64,000 nt of DNA, taken from Larimichthys crocea (Eukaryota; Chordata; Actinopteri; Sciaenidae). Shown piece by piece: positions 48,178 through 62,775 of the stretch. Location: assembly GCF_000972845.2 (NCBI RefSeq), contig NC_040018.1:14667157-14731156 (forward strand), written 5' to 3'. The first letter of the stretch is position 1. Each line of letters starts with the position of its first letter. A program made the position numbers and the translations under genes. The notes under the pieces were generated by a model. The model was not told the DNA's origin, searched no databases, and was given only the letters and a program-made list of their open reading frames with translations.

Positions 48178-48490
48178 ATGGTCCAGTCTGTAACATTTAG
48201 GAGGATCTATTAGCAGAAATCAGATAGATATAACATTTATATGTATTATTTCATTAATGTACAATCAACTGAAAATATGAACTGTGTTTTCTTTACTTTA
48301 GAATGAGCACTTGTCGAACCACCATGTTTCTACAGGAGCCCTGAACGAACAAACTAAACGCTGACTCGAGGGCCTTTCATGTTTTTCTTTTAGCGTCATG
48401 GCCACCGTAGTTTCTCCTCCATTCATGGAGGGTGGTGGCAGTGGGTTGCAGTCTGCAGCCTCACCTCTAGATGCGACTAAATCCTACACA
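48178..48490. repeat. partial copy of the 43028-type MITE
   Basis: The head TGGTCCAGTCTGTAACATTT and interior CCACCATGTTTCTACAGGAG match the interior of 43028-43466 (CCAACATGTTTCTACAGCAG). Confidence 0.65.
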
Positions 48491-49307
48491 CCACAGTCTG
48501 TTGTAAATGTGGTAAACAAAAGTACATAAAATATTCGTACAGTATAATGCTGCACCACAAACCACGTCCTCCAAAATGAACAATTGTCTAAAACAGTTTC
48601 TACGAAAAACTAAAATAAATAAATAAAAAGTCAGGCAGCTATCGAGTGCATCAGCAGACCTTTTTAATGGAAGATGGAGGAACGTAATGAAAGATGAAAC
48701 GTGACAACGTTGTGATTTCAAGCTAATTAGCTGTCTTGCTCATATTTGAATAGAGGACAAGTGGAGTAAATCATGTGATGAAGAACCGGCAGTAAAAGGT
48801 AAAAATCAAAGCATCGCCTTCAAATCTGAAGGATGAAATTTAATGAAAACACAATAATTTCATTAAAGTTTGTGTGAGTTTCTAGATTCAATATCAACTG
48901 ATCCAGCTTGAGCGTCTTTGAGCAGCCATGATGGAAAGATATATAAGGTTTGACAAAGTTACAATTAAAACTTTAATCTACCTGAGTCAAATCAAACCCT
49001 TGAGCAAGAATGTGGACTTCACCGTTTATGGCTACATCAGACTAACCATTTCAAGCACAGCACATTTATCATGGATCTTGATTTTGCATGAGACCTTAAG
49101 CCGCTTATGGCTCCAGATGAAAAGTTCACTGGGGGTTACAGCAGAAGAATGCAAGACTCGCAAGACTATGCGCTGGTCATATGATACATCTGCACTTAAT
49201 TGTTTTGAGCAGAATTAGTCGACCATGTCAAGTGTAAATGTTTCGCCCAGTAGATATCGATAGACGTTATGTCTCATTTTCATTGTGTACATATTTGCTT
49301 CAACAAA

Positions 49308-49640
49308 AGGCCAGTCTGTAGGATTTTGTGACATCTAATATTTCTGATCGCAACCCTCGCTTCCTCCTCTCCCTCCTAGTGTGAAGAAAAATCTAGGGTG
49401 GCCTCGAAACATGCAGGAAAAACAACACAAAATATGTTATCTAGTGCTAGCCAGTGTTTACTTTGTCCACAATGGGCTACTGTAGAAAGATGACATCTTA
49501 ACATGGTGGACTCTGTGGAAGAGGATCCACTGTGTAAAAGGCTAAAGTAACAAACCTTCTTACTTTTAGGTGATTATACACTAAAAGTATAGTTATTAAT
49601 ATTAAATTCTATTTCTAACATTTGCTGTAGGCGCATAAAT
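49308..49640. repeat. divergent copy of the 43028-type MITE
   Basis: It starts AAGGCCAGTCTGTAGGATTT and contains GGGCTACTGTAGAAAGATGA and AGGTGATTATACACTAAAAG, recurrent in this fish family. Confidence 0.6.
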
Positions 49641-50806
49641 CAATTAAATTCAAGCTGTTAAACTCACAGAGAAAAACTACTTTCTAACCACAGTGATAGT
49701 GAGTTGACAGAAACTTAAGTGGCGTCTGTTTTAGTGCATCATGTCTGTAGAAGAACAGAGGAATTTAAAATGCTTCCTGTCACTGTGTCAGCATGATGAA
49801 ACAGCTCTTTCGTTACACACATTAGCCCACAATGCCATGAATTGTACAATCGATGTATGCAGGTCTTGCATATTACTGGAAAAATATAAAAGACAAGTAT
49901 TTGTCCTTCTAGTATTAGGTTAAATTACACAGCCAGTTGCCTAATGGAGGTGGACCTGAGTCTGTTTCTCTTTTTTCGTTTTTAGATGTGTGGGGTGAAA
50001 ATGTGTAAAATGAATGTTAGACATTCATTAACAGTAGGGGTGCATGATATATTTATTTATATTACATTTATTTGACTTGTTATGTTCACCTGTTAAAGGT
50101 TTGATAGGACTTATGTTTAATGAGAGCCAAAGTAAGTTAGTAGAAAAATGTTTTCTTGCATCTGTTGTAAAAAGGTTCTGTCATTTCCTAAATCGGGAGT
50201 GAAAAGTGTATTAGTCTGGGACTATTTTTAGGTGCAGATGAAAAGATACTTGGTGTGCCAGTGAGTATATACAGCAGCAAGACAGTGTATGAGCTGCTTA
50301 GTTAAGATAATATTTAGGCAGGGTGTGAACTACAGGGGAGGTGATAAGACATGAGGTCTCCTGAAAATGTGATCTGTAAAATTTTGGATGGGTCTCTAAA
50401 TAAATGCCATTTTTCTATGCATTTATATTTTTGATGATTTATGATTCATGCATGATTCATCACTAGTTCACAGATAACGTTCTTAGTCTCACTCAGTCTG
50501 CGTGCCAAATTGCCACAGTCTCTGCAGAGTATACCGTGCCCTGCTTCTGTTGTATCGTATTGTAACGCTTGGTCAGCTGTGAATGATTCCTCTTGTGTAC
50601 GCTGATGTTTGAGTTGGATGAGATATAGACCGCTGTCAAGTGTTTGTGTTCAGGACCAATTCACATTTTGTTCTTGGCATGATCCTCCGTCCACTTCACT
50701 GCTACTTCACTGCGTCATAAAAAACAAACCCTTCACAAACCACTTCCTTTTGTGATTAACATCTTTGCCAAAAGTCTGATTGTTGTTTGTCTGTTTCAGA
50801 AATTAA

Positions 50807-53618
<2,812 letters not shown>

Positions 53619-55460
53619 ACGACGACGAGCCATTTTGGTTACATATGTGTGTCCATAAAAGTAGTGAAAAAATAGGAAGACATCCAAGTTTAACAGTGGG
53701 AGTATATATGTATATACAGTGTATGTATGTGACCTGTCAGATCACAGAGCACCCACACCTTATTATATATGCCATCACATGCTGTATCATTTGTCAGTAC
53801 AGAGTTAAGTGCCTTTTGAATACGGACATTTCATTTCAATTCCTAGAATTTGTCTTTTGAATGATTAATTCATATCAGAGTGTGGGATATTTATTTGTTA
53901 TGATGCATCGCTGAAATGCCCAACTTTAGTCATCAGCTGGATGCGCTGATCCTTTTTTCGGGCATAAACTTGTAAGTGAGCTGTCCTGCCATATGTGCTA
54001 TAAATATGCTGTTAATGCTCTTTAATTTCTGTAAGGTTAGCGTAGATTCACACTGCAATTAACTCAAGAAGAAGCCACTTCTGTTTCTCTCTGCGGTTGC
54101 AGTTTGTTGGTGGAGTATTTTTTTAGGAAACTTGAGGTAACCAGTTATGTACTACTGATGCTCTACTGAATGTCTCACCAGGGCCAAAATATTGACTGTC
54201 CAATATTATCTAAATGAACAATCAACACTCAAGTATTTTCTAAATTGATGTTTGCCCATGTTTGCCTCTAAAACATGAATCATAGTTTACAGTTTGAATA
54301 AGCCATCTACACCTCATCATGTACAGCATCAGGTCTAGCCAAACAAGGATGCTCCGTAGCCTGATAAGATGAGAAGCATAAGAGATAGATAGAAGCAATA
54401 GATATGTCATAAAAGCTACAATAAAAACTGAGCAGTAATTCAGGTAGTTTGTCCTGCTGCATGCAAGATACATGCAAATAAATAAATAAATACAACTTCA
54501 AATTCTTAAAATATATTTTAAAGAAATAAATCTAAAGCCTTGTTGTGCTTATTTTGTCTGGACAAAATGTGTCACTAGTTACTTTAAAACTTAAATATCA
54601 GTTTAGGGGACATCGAGTGCTTGATTTAAAGAGCTGGTTCCTGCTTCCTTCCAGTTTAATATAAATTCAGACACATACTCCCTGATGGAAATGAAGCTCC
54701 GTCATCTGTCTTGAAATAGTTTTCATGACTTTGTCCTCTGCACCCCAAACTTTGTTTCAGTAACATCAGCTGTAGTCAGGTTGATCTTCCCTGTGCACAG
54801 CCCCCTGTGTTGGTCATTTGTATCATTATTCACTTGTAGCAATATCTAATGTTTTGAATTACGTATGTTTTAAAGTACACAGGATTTTCTTTAGGTGAGA
54901 TCCTAGATACTCACACCTCATGCCCAGGCCCTGGATGGTAACTAATATTAGTTATTAGGGGTTCCCACAGTGTTTTGTAGTGGTGCTGGAGGGAGTCTGA
55001 CACAACAACCATCTCTAAATATGAAAACATTTTTATGAAATAAAATATTGAATTTCAGGGAAAATGAGCAGAGGTGCTATTTCACACAACATATGTTATG
55101 TCTATAATCAATGTGGCTACTGTTCAGGCTGTCATCTACTGATTTAATTATATATTTTACAGAAATAGTATTTACACCTAGTAAAACACTGAAATGTTAT
55201 TGTGATAAATTTTGTCCCAGCTGTAATAGTCAACATTTGTATTACACTGTTGTTCTTCATGTATAAAAGGGTGAAAGAGACATTTTAGTAAAAACACACA
55301 AGTATATTTTTTTCAATCCACAGATTTTAAAATCTACTCAAACTTAATTTGATTATGTTAACAAGAATAAACTGAAATAGTTCATATTGTCAATTGTGCC
55401 CCAGAGTTTCATATGCAAAATATGTAAATTGTGTCCAGAAATAAACATTTTATTTATGTA
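53619..55460 (+). other. probable rab27a 3'UTR
   Basis: There is no coding frame. AATAAA signals occur at about 55037-55043 and 55438-55445, so alternative 3' ends are likely. AT-rich. Confidence 0.5.
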
Positions 55461-55834
55461 TTCCCCGAAGCAGCATATCATTTTATATAGAGTGCATAGA
55501 GTATGAGTGCAATGATACCAAATCCTATTTCTAGGTGTGATTATTCTGTTATGCGTGCCATTAATGAAACATACAACACTGAACGTTATTCATCTCACCA
55601 TAATACAATACAATGCAATATTCAACCTGCCTTATGTTTGTTTTTCAGTATTTTGTGATACTACAGCCCAAATTTAAAGACAAGACAGTTTTCAGGCTAT
55701 TCTGGATTTGTCAACAAACAGACTGTTTACTGTCGATCCAATGACTGGATGTAGCTTAAAGACTTTTCCAGCAATTTTTCCTGTATGTGACAATAAACCT
55801 GATTCTACTGTAGGATATAAACGATACTTTGACA

Positions 55835-56050
55835 CAAGTGGCTCATAGGCATGCAAATGTGGAGATATAGTGGAGTGATGGGTAGCCACACTTTGCAACG
55901 CCCTGGGAGCAGTTAGGGGTTCGGTACCTTGCTCAAGGGCACCATGGCAGTGCCCAGGAGGTCTGCAGCTACTAGTCCACCCTCCATACTTTGGTCCATG
56001 CTGGATTTGAATCAGCCACTCTCCGATTCCCAAACCAAATCCCGACAGAC
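55835..56050. repeat. dispersed fish repeat upstream of vrk3
   Basis: It contains AGGGGTTCGGTACCTTGCTC, AAGGGCACCATGGCAGTGCC and TTGAATCAGCCACTCTCCGA, phrases common in many fish intergenic regions. The class is not identified. Confidence 0.5.
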
Positions 56051-56199
56051 TGAGTTATTGACGTTGAAGTGCATGAAGGTCTCTCATGACAGTGACAGCA
56101 CAGCAGTACAGTTGACTTGCTTTATTAATGTTGTTCCTTTTTGACAAAATTTTGTGACTCTGAATTCAAACTACATTTTTCTGAGAGCTGGTAACAGTT

Positions 56200-56820
56200 T
56201 GAGTAACCAGGCTGGCTTGCAGCTGTGCCACAGACCTGCAGGGGGCGGCAGCTACAGCTACAGAAGGAGCGAAGAAGAAGAAGAAGCTGGAGCATCAACA
56301 GACTGCTACAACATCGAGGACAGCGAGTGTCGTAAAGAGGTTTGGGAGGATCTCTGAGACTCTTTAAAACTGTCTTTGAGACTTCATAATTCATCGTTAA
56401 CATGTGTTCAACCCAGGCGTCGGTTTGTCCTACAAGTAAAGCTTAAAACCAGAAGCTACGACACTACAACTCAGCAGCCGTGTTCGTGTTTTTAAAGTTT
56501 TCTTTCTAGTGTTAGTGAGTGAGCTGCCTCATGTCCAAGCTGTTTGGTCACTGCATTGTTGTTGCTCTGCACAGGAAGGGACACACACCGTTTAAATAAC
56601 TTAATGCTCCACTGGTTTTCTTCAGATTTGACTCTTGTATGTGACACACGGTGCTGCTTAACCAGCTCACTGTTAGTGGTTTGTTTACCTGGCTCACCTG
56701 AAACACATGATTAAATCATTTGTCTGTCTCCATGGCAACGGACTTGATACATAAATGTCTTTTTTTTTCTTGTGAGGATGTTTTATTTATAATGTGTGTG
56801 TGTGTGTCTTCTCCTGCAGG
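56200..56820 (+). promoter_or_regulatory. vrk3: vrk3 5' flank with probable non-coding first exon
   Basis: The vrk3 ATG follows a splice acceptor by one base, so a 5' non-coding exon must exist upstream. A GTTA|GTGAGT donor at 56514/56515 is the best candidate end for it. A (TG)n run (56791-56806) precedes the acceptor. The start site is not visible. Confidence 0.4.
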
Positions 56821-59800
56821 ATGCCTTTCCATTTCTGTCCCCAGTGTGGGACAAAGTTACAGCCTGGCTTCAGGTTTTGTCCATCATGTGGGGAGAAGCT
56901 TCCCTGTCCTGCTGATGAATCTGTCCCCGTGAGCTCCACGGCGTCTTTAAGTCTCTCTCCACCCAGAAAGACTGAAGCAGCAGCAACGTCGGTGGTTAAA
57001 GCCAGCCTCACTTCGAGCACAAGCTCTGAGCCCGCTCAAAGTAAGAGTCCACAGCATCATGTCGTCATGTTCTGTTAGGAGTTACTGGGTGTTGTCTGTA
57101 TGTTTTAGACTTGTTCCTCTTTTTTTCTGCAGCTCGTGCATGTATCACCTCAACTCCTGTCACAACTCGTCCTGCACTGAGAAAGACCCGTAACTCCCTT
57201 CGTCTGGACAAGGAAGTTAAATTCAACATTATAGATGTCACTCCTCCCGTGGTGACCTCCACCAACCCTGTCAGAGATGACAAGACTGAAGGTAATTAAA
57301 ATGACCTGTAAGCAGCTGCTTTGACTACGCTGCTTGCTCTTATGGGGAGATTTTGTTGTAGTAATGTGTGTGACATGCAGCTTTAACCTACAGGCAACAC
57401 TTACTAGTAGTGCAGGTGTACATAAAATAATCTGACAATTGTTTGGAACATAAAGGCTATGATTTGTATCAACAGATGTTATCGTTGGGTTGGTTGCAAC
57501 GCCACCAAAGCAGCACACGGTCACTTTTAAACTTGATGCAGCGGCAGAGCCAACTTTGGAGTCTTCTTCTTCTCCTGTTGGAAAATCTCCTCGAGCTGGT
57601 GAGTTGACACGTCAAACAAACACAATAAACTATGAAAAATCTCTCTTTTCTGTCATAACCTCTTCTTTCATCCATCTTGATTATGGCTGGATTCAAACAC
57701 AAGGAAGGGGAAAGGCAAAACTCTCCAGTCCTGCTATGAAGCAGCTAGATGATGGAAAGAGGCTGACTGATAAAAGAAGCAGGAAAGACGAGGAATCAAC
57801 GGTAGATGCCGCTCCTGTGGCCGTCTGCTCGCCCCTTTCCTCACCAATCTCCAGATCTCCTTTAAAAGGTGGGCAAAACTTCTGCAGTTATTTAAAGGGA
57901 TTTAGTGAAGTGGAGGTGTCCCGGGCTTGACTGATACATACTCTGTAAATGTGACCGAAAAAACAAGGCGAGAGGAAGATCAATGTCATTCTGCACTGTC
58001 AGGAAAAAACACATGAATGCCATAAAACACCAGAGCCTAAAAACAGTTATATTTCTTCTACATCTCTAAATAAAAGAAGTTTTATTGCAGTGTTGTTGTT
58101 TATTAGTCATCCTGTTCACTTGTTTGCGTTTCACTCTGAATAACCAGTTTTGCTCTCTCTGTGTCATCGGGATGTCATCTTAAGCCAGAGAGACAAACTG
58201 TACACTTTTTTTTTTATCTCATCATTCATACAACAGAATTGGTTTGTTATGTTTTGTATGCATGTTCAGTTACAGGTAAAAGCAAAGCCAAGAAGGCAAA
58301 GTTTGTGCCCGCTGTGGAGCCGCTGCAGGAAGGTGAGGAGGTGACAGACACGACAGGCAAGAAGTGGAAGCTGGTGAAACTGCTCAGTCAGAGCACGACA
58401 GAGCTCATCTACGAAGGTGAGACCTGGTACATGACATCAGAGCAAATTATTCTATTATTAGTGATGAGAATTCACCCAGCCAACACATATACTGTAAAAT
58501 ACCTTAAGGCAGATACAACAGTAGTTAAGGAAAAGTACATTTAGAAAAGTTGAGATTAAATTTACATTGTTATTGCCCTATTACTTCACAACAAAGCCAA
58601 AACTGTCTTGGATGCCCAAACTCTGCTGCAGTTATCAAAGCAGATTTTGTTGCAGATGTACATAAAGAGATGGCTGTCTAGGTTGAGCTACAATTTTTAT
58701 AGCAGGATGTAAAATTGACTCTAACAAAAACTAAAAATGATTTGCCTTATTGCACAAATGAATAATACCGTTTTGTCCTTTTCAGTTTCCCAAACAGTTT
58801 CACGATCCAAAGACTCAGATCACATCCTCAAACTGGTAAGTATCGCCTCAACACTCACAAATTTAAGGTGCTACATCCACAAACTGTTGAATTATTATTA
58901 CATGTCTCTGGGGTGCCATGAAGAAAAAACTTGTGCATTCAACAACATATTGTTGACATTTGTTCTCTGTTTCTTGTAAATAATACTCCTTCAGCTCTGT
59001 GATCTCCCTGAGTGAGATCAATAAAGTTAATCTGATCGTTCGTCCTCACAGGGAGCGAAAGATGGAAGAATCTTCAATGAGCAGAATTTTCTGCAGAGAG
59101 CTGCGAAACCTGCATCTGGTGAGTGTTTTAGGTGGAATGTCACAGATTTAAAGACGTTTACTGTCACTCATGGAGGCTGCAGTCTTAATTACATCCTCGA
59201 CTGTTGACAACTGAACTGATGAAAACTAGGAAGAGGATTAAACTTAAAGATTAAACAAAGGTAGCAGCAGTATTTATGACAGTCCCATAATCACCTTTTA
59301 ACAGGGGACAAACAGAAAATAAAAACAGAAGCAGTAACAGTGTGAAATAAATATGTGTTCTGTCAGTTCGTCATTTGGTCTAGTTGCACAATATCACATA
59401 AAAGTATCCATCTCTTATTTTATAATGCATACAGAGGAAAGCAGAAGTGGACAGTGTATTCAACATCATCGTGCCATCTTTAATTCTCTTTAGCTTCGAT
59501 TCAGATTTTGTTTGTCATGATGTTGTTAGGATGCATTTGTGTTAAGCTGTATGTGCTAAAAGTTTAATGTCCAGTGTTTGTAATCAGATATCAGTTTGAC
59601 ACGCACACATCTGGTACAAATGTTGGCGGAGGCCCAGACAGATATATTATTGTTGTTTCTGTAACCCGAGGATAAGTAAAGGATCGGGGTCAGAAGGGGT
59701 CCATAAATGCTGATTAGAGTGACGACGGAGGAGCCGCAGAGAAATATAAAGGGTTTCCAGATGTTTGCCAAAAGTAGATTCTATATTTCTTTGTTGAGTG

Positions 59801-61469
59801 AGATTGTCTCCTCAGTGCTGATATTATAGCATGAACTGAAGCTCAACTTGTCTGTTGTGCGTATTCGACTGCTTGTCTCAGTCCAGAACACTCAGCCTAT
59901 CAGTAACTTTACACATAAACCTCCTACTGAAAGCTTTTGTCTCTCTCTAGTGGACAAGTGGATCAAACAGAATAAGATGGATTTTCTGGGGATTCCCTCC
60001 TGTGCCGGATTTGGTCTTCATGCAGATTCCCACAGGTGTGAATAAGTTTATCTGTGAATATTTAATCATGCATACAACATATGACATAATTTTACTTCAA
60101 CTTGCTGTATGTTTTTATAGGTTTCTGATTTTCCCCAACATGGGCCGGTCTCTGCAGTCTGTCATGGAGGAAGAGGATGATCTTCTGTCAGAGAAAGTTG
60201 TTCTCCAGATGGCCTGTAGAATAGTGAGTGTAAACTTGTATTGTTGATGTAAAAAAAATACACAATCCAGAACGTGTAAAGATCTTTAATCCCTCCTCAT
60301 ATTTCTCTCTACTTGCAGTTAGACGTGCTGCAGTATATCCATTCAAACGAGTACGTTCATGCAGATATCAGCGCAGAAAACGTTTACATCAAACCAGGAC
60401 AGAAATCACAGGTGAGAAACTGTAATCAGCCAGTGATCAATGATTGAAGTGTGTTTTTAATGCTGACCCCACTCTGCTTGTGTGTTGTTAGGTATACCTA
60501 GTAGGATACTGCCATGCTTTCAGATACTGTCCAGGTGGACAGCATGTAGAGTACCGTGAAGCCAGCAGAACACCCCACGAGGGCACCGTGGAGTTTATCA
60601 GCCTGGACGCACATAAGGGAGCAGGTGAGTCACCGCAGCGAATCATTTCCAACGCTTCCAGATTTATTTTCTACTCTCCATACTGGAAACCTGCATTCCT
60701 CCCACAGTCCATCTGTCTGCAGAGCCATCAGGCACACAGACTTCACATGATAAGACGGATTAGATTTCTTTTTGTGTACAAGCTTCTTTCTATATCAGAC
60801 TTAACGAACAATGAAAAGCAATAAGAACAAGGTGATGTGATGTACACCTGATGTACAACCGATGTTGTAATCTCTCTCTGTGTGCGTGCGTGCGTGCGTG
60901 CGTGTGTGTGTGTGCGTGCGTGTGTGTGCGTGTGTGCATGTGTGTGCGTGTGTGCATGTGTGTGCGTGTGTGTGCGTGCACGCTCTCAGCTCCGTCCCGG
61001 CGCAGTGACCTGCAGTGTCTCGGTTACTGCATGCTGCGTTGGCACACAGGGATGTTGCCGTGGGCCGCCCTCACTCACCCGGACCAGATAGCCACACAGA
61101 AACAGAGGTGAGAGAGTTAATCACCAAATTTTAGTGCCATGCAAAGAAAAAAAAATACAAATAACTGAATAAAGTTGTCTTTGTAGGTACATGGAGGATG
61201 TTCCTGCATTGTTGAGTCACTGCTTTGGGAAGAAGAGAGTTTCCAGTGAGTTAAACTTACAAACTTAAGTTTGTGATTATAAATAAGCTCTTTGCTGAAA
61301 ATTTATTGTCTACCTGTGTCACGCTATAGGTGCCTTTCAAACATACCTGACTACAGTGATGGCTCTGCAGTACTCTGAGCAGCCGGACTACTTGACACTG
61401 AAGGCTGGACTCAGTGCTGCTTTACTGCAGCTTGGGGGGTCGGTCGAGCAGCCGCTCAGTTTTTGGTGA
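56821..61469 (+). CDS. vrk3: VRK3, zinc-ribbon vaccinia-related-kinase-type pseudokinase
   Basis: VRK3 is a mostly nuclear pseudokinase known to scaffold ERK phosphatase activity. Coding exons: 56821-57040, 57133-57291, 57476-57598, 57704-57868, 58276-58416, 58786-58835, 59052-59118, 59951-60035, 60121-60223, 60319-60411, 60492-60624, 60990-61107, 61187-61245, 61330-61469; 551 aa (human about 474). An N-terminal zinc ribbon has Cys6, Cys9, Cys20 and Cys23. A Ser/Pro/Lys-rich linker of about 180 residues follows, longer than in mammals. The kinase fold starts near KKWKLVKLL and lacks a proper glycine loop. The HRD site is HAD (385-387) and DFG is replaced by GYC (407-409). Strong family blocks: [31 protein letters not shown]. 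Acceptor 57703 is weak. The stop is either TGG-TGA by read-through or TG|A across a further intron to 62289. Confidence 0.93.
60883..60980. repeat. (GT)n/(GC) compound microsatellite ahead of a vrk3 acceptor
   Basis: GTGC and GT units run up to ten bases before the acceptor at 60988-60989, replacing most of the usual pyrimidine tract. Length changes here could affect splicing of the exon at 60990. Confidence 0.93.
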
Positions 61470-62775
61470 GGACACAAGTATGCACACAAGCAGCAGAGTA
61501 TGTCAGGTCAACTGAGTATTCTGGGTTTATATCCAATTATTCAGACTCTTTCAGTTTTTCCATAAAACTTTCTATTCATCCATTTTCATGTAACTGCTTA
61601 TCCTTATCAGGGTTGTAGAGGGCTGGAGCTTGCGTACAGATTAAATTTTTCCTTCACTATAACAGATTAAACTCCAGTGTTGGTACCCAAAGCTTTTGGG
61701 AAAGTGACAGAAGGTGTCTTGGTGTCTTTTTTGCTTAATATTTATTAGTAATTTTTTTATGTTAAAAAGACACTATAAAGCAATATTGTTCCACATTTAC
61801 ATCTGCACCTCCGCTTTTACATTAAATACTGATTTTAGGGTATCAAAACATCGGTTTTAGGGTTAGAGCGGCAATGTGGTGCCATGTGACCAGCTGGGGC
61901 CTTTCTGTGTGGAGTTTGCATGTTCTCCATTTGTCTGTTATTCAGTTAATGTCAGTTAATTATTTATTCAGTCACTTTAAATTGCCCAGAAGTTTGTATA
62001 TGAGCATGAATGTTTGTTAGTCTCTGTCTGTCAGCCTGGTGAGTGGACCCCAATAAGGATAAGTGCTTACAGAAAATTTGTTTTTTTCAGCACACAAATA
62101 ATTAAGTTGACAGAACATGAACTTCTGTATTCTCATGTCCAGAGAGTTTTTGGTCTGCAGCACATAATTATGTATAACAAATGAAACTGTGTAAATTACA
62201 CTCTTGCTAATGGAGCTATGAAACCTAAACATTAAACTGTTTGTCTTATTTTGAAATTCTGTGTGATAATATATTGTTTGCTTTTCAGAGAAATGGAACA
62301 AATAGAAGACAGTTGGAAGATGTTTTGGTGTTTGTTTTTAATCATGCTGTGATGTTTTATTGCACTGAAAGCAGACTGTTGTTCCGGTATGTGTAAACAA
62401 CACTCACTTGGTTTTAATTATTTATATTGTTGTGATTTTTCAGAAGTTGCACTGTGGGGTTTAGAGTTTCAACGGGGCGACGTGAATGGGAGAGTTCTGG
62501 GTTTTGGGATATAGTTACACTTTAAGTTACATTTGTCACACTGTTCTCGTAAACTTTAACTGGTTTTAAGTACTTTGACAGATTATTTTCATGAAATGTT
62601 TTTTAATGAATGTACCCATTACACATTTTTAGCTCTGTTTTACCTGTTTGACACAAACTTACTACTGCTGAACGTTTCTTTAAGACGAGCCAACACATGG
62701 ATGTGGATTAAGCTTTCATTTCAGTATGTATGTATAGTTTAACTTCCTGAATAAAACTGATATATTTCTTACTAA
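61470..62775 (+). other. vrk3 3' region with L2-like remnant
   Basis: The donor-like GGTGAGG at 61465 and the acceptor TTTTCAG ending 62288 suggest a last, non-coding exon 62289 to about 62775, with AATAAA at 62750-62755. Between them, 61590-62075 carries pieces typical of an L2-like retroposon (CTTATCCTTATCAGGGTTGT; GTGGAGTTTGCATGTTCTCC). Confidence 0.5.

Larger units (their letters stand above)
45124..50799 (+). other. probable rab27a intron 1
   Basis: No coding exon was recognised. It holds an L2/SINE tail (46735-46870), a MITE-like element (46990-47400) and two copies of the 43028-type MITE (48178-48490, 49308-49640). The remainder is unremarkable. Confidence 0.55.
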
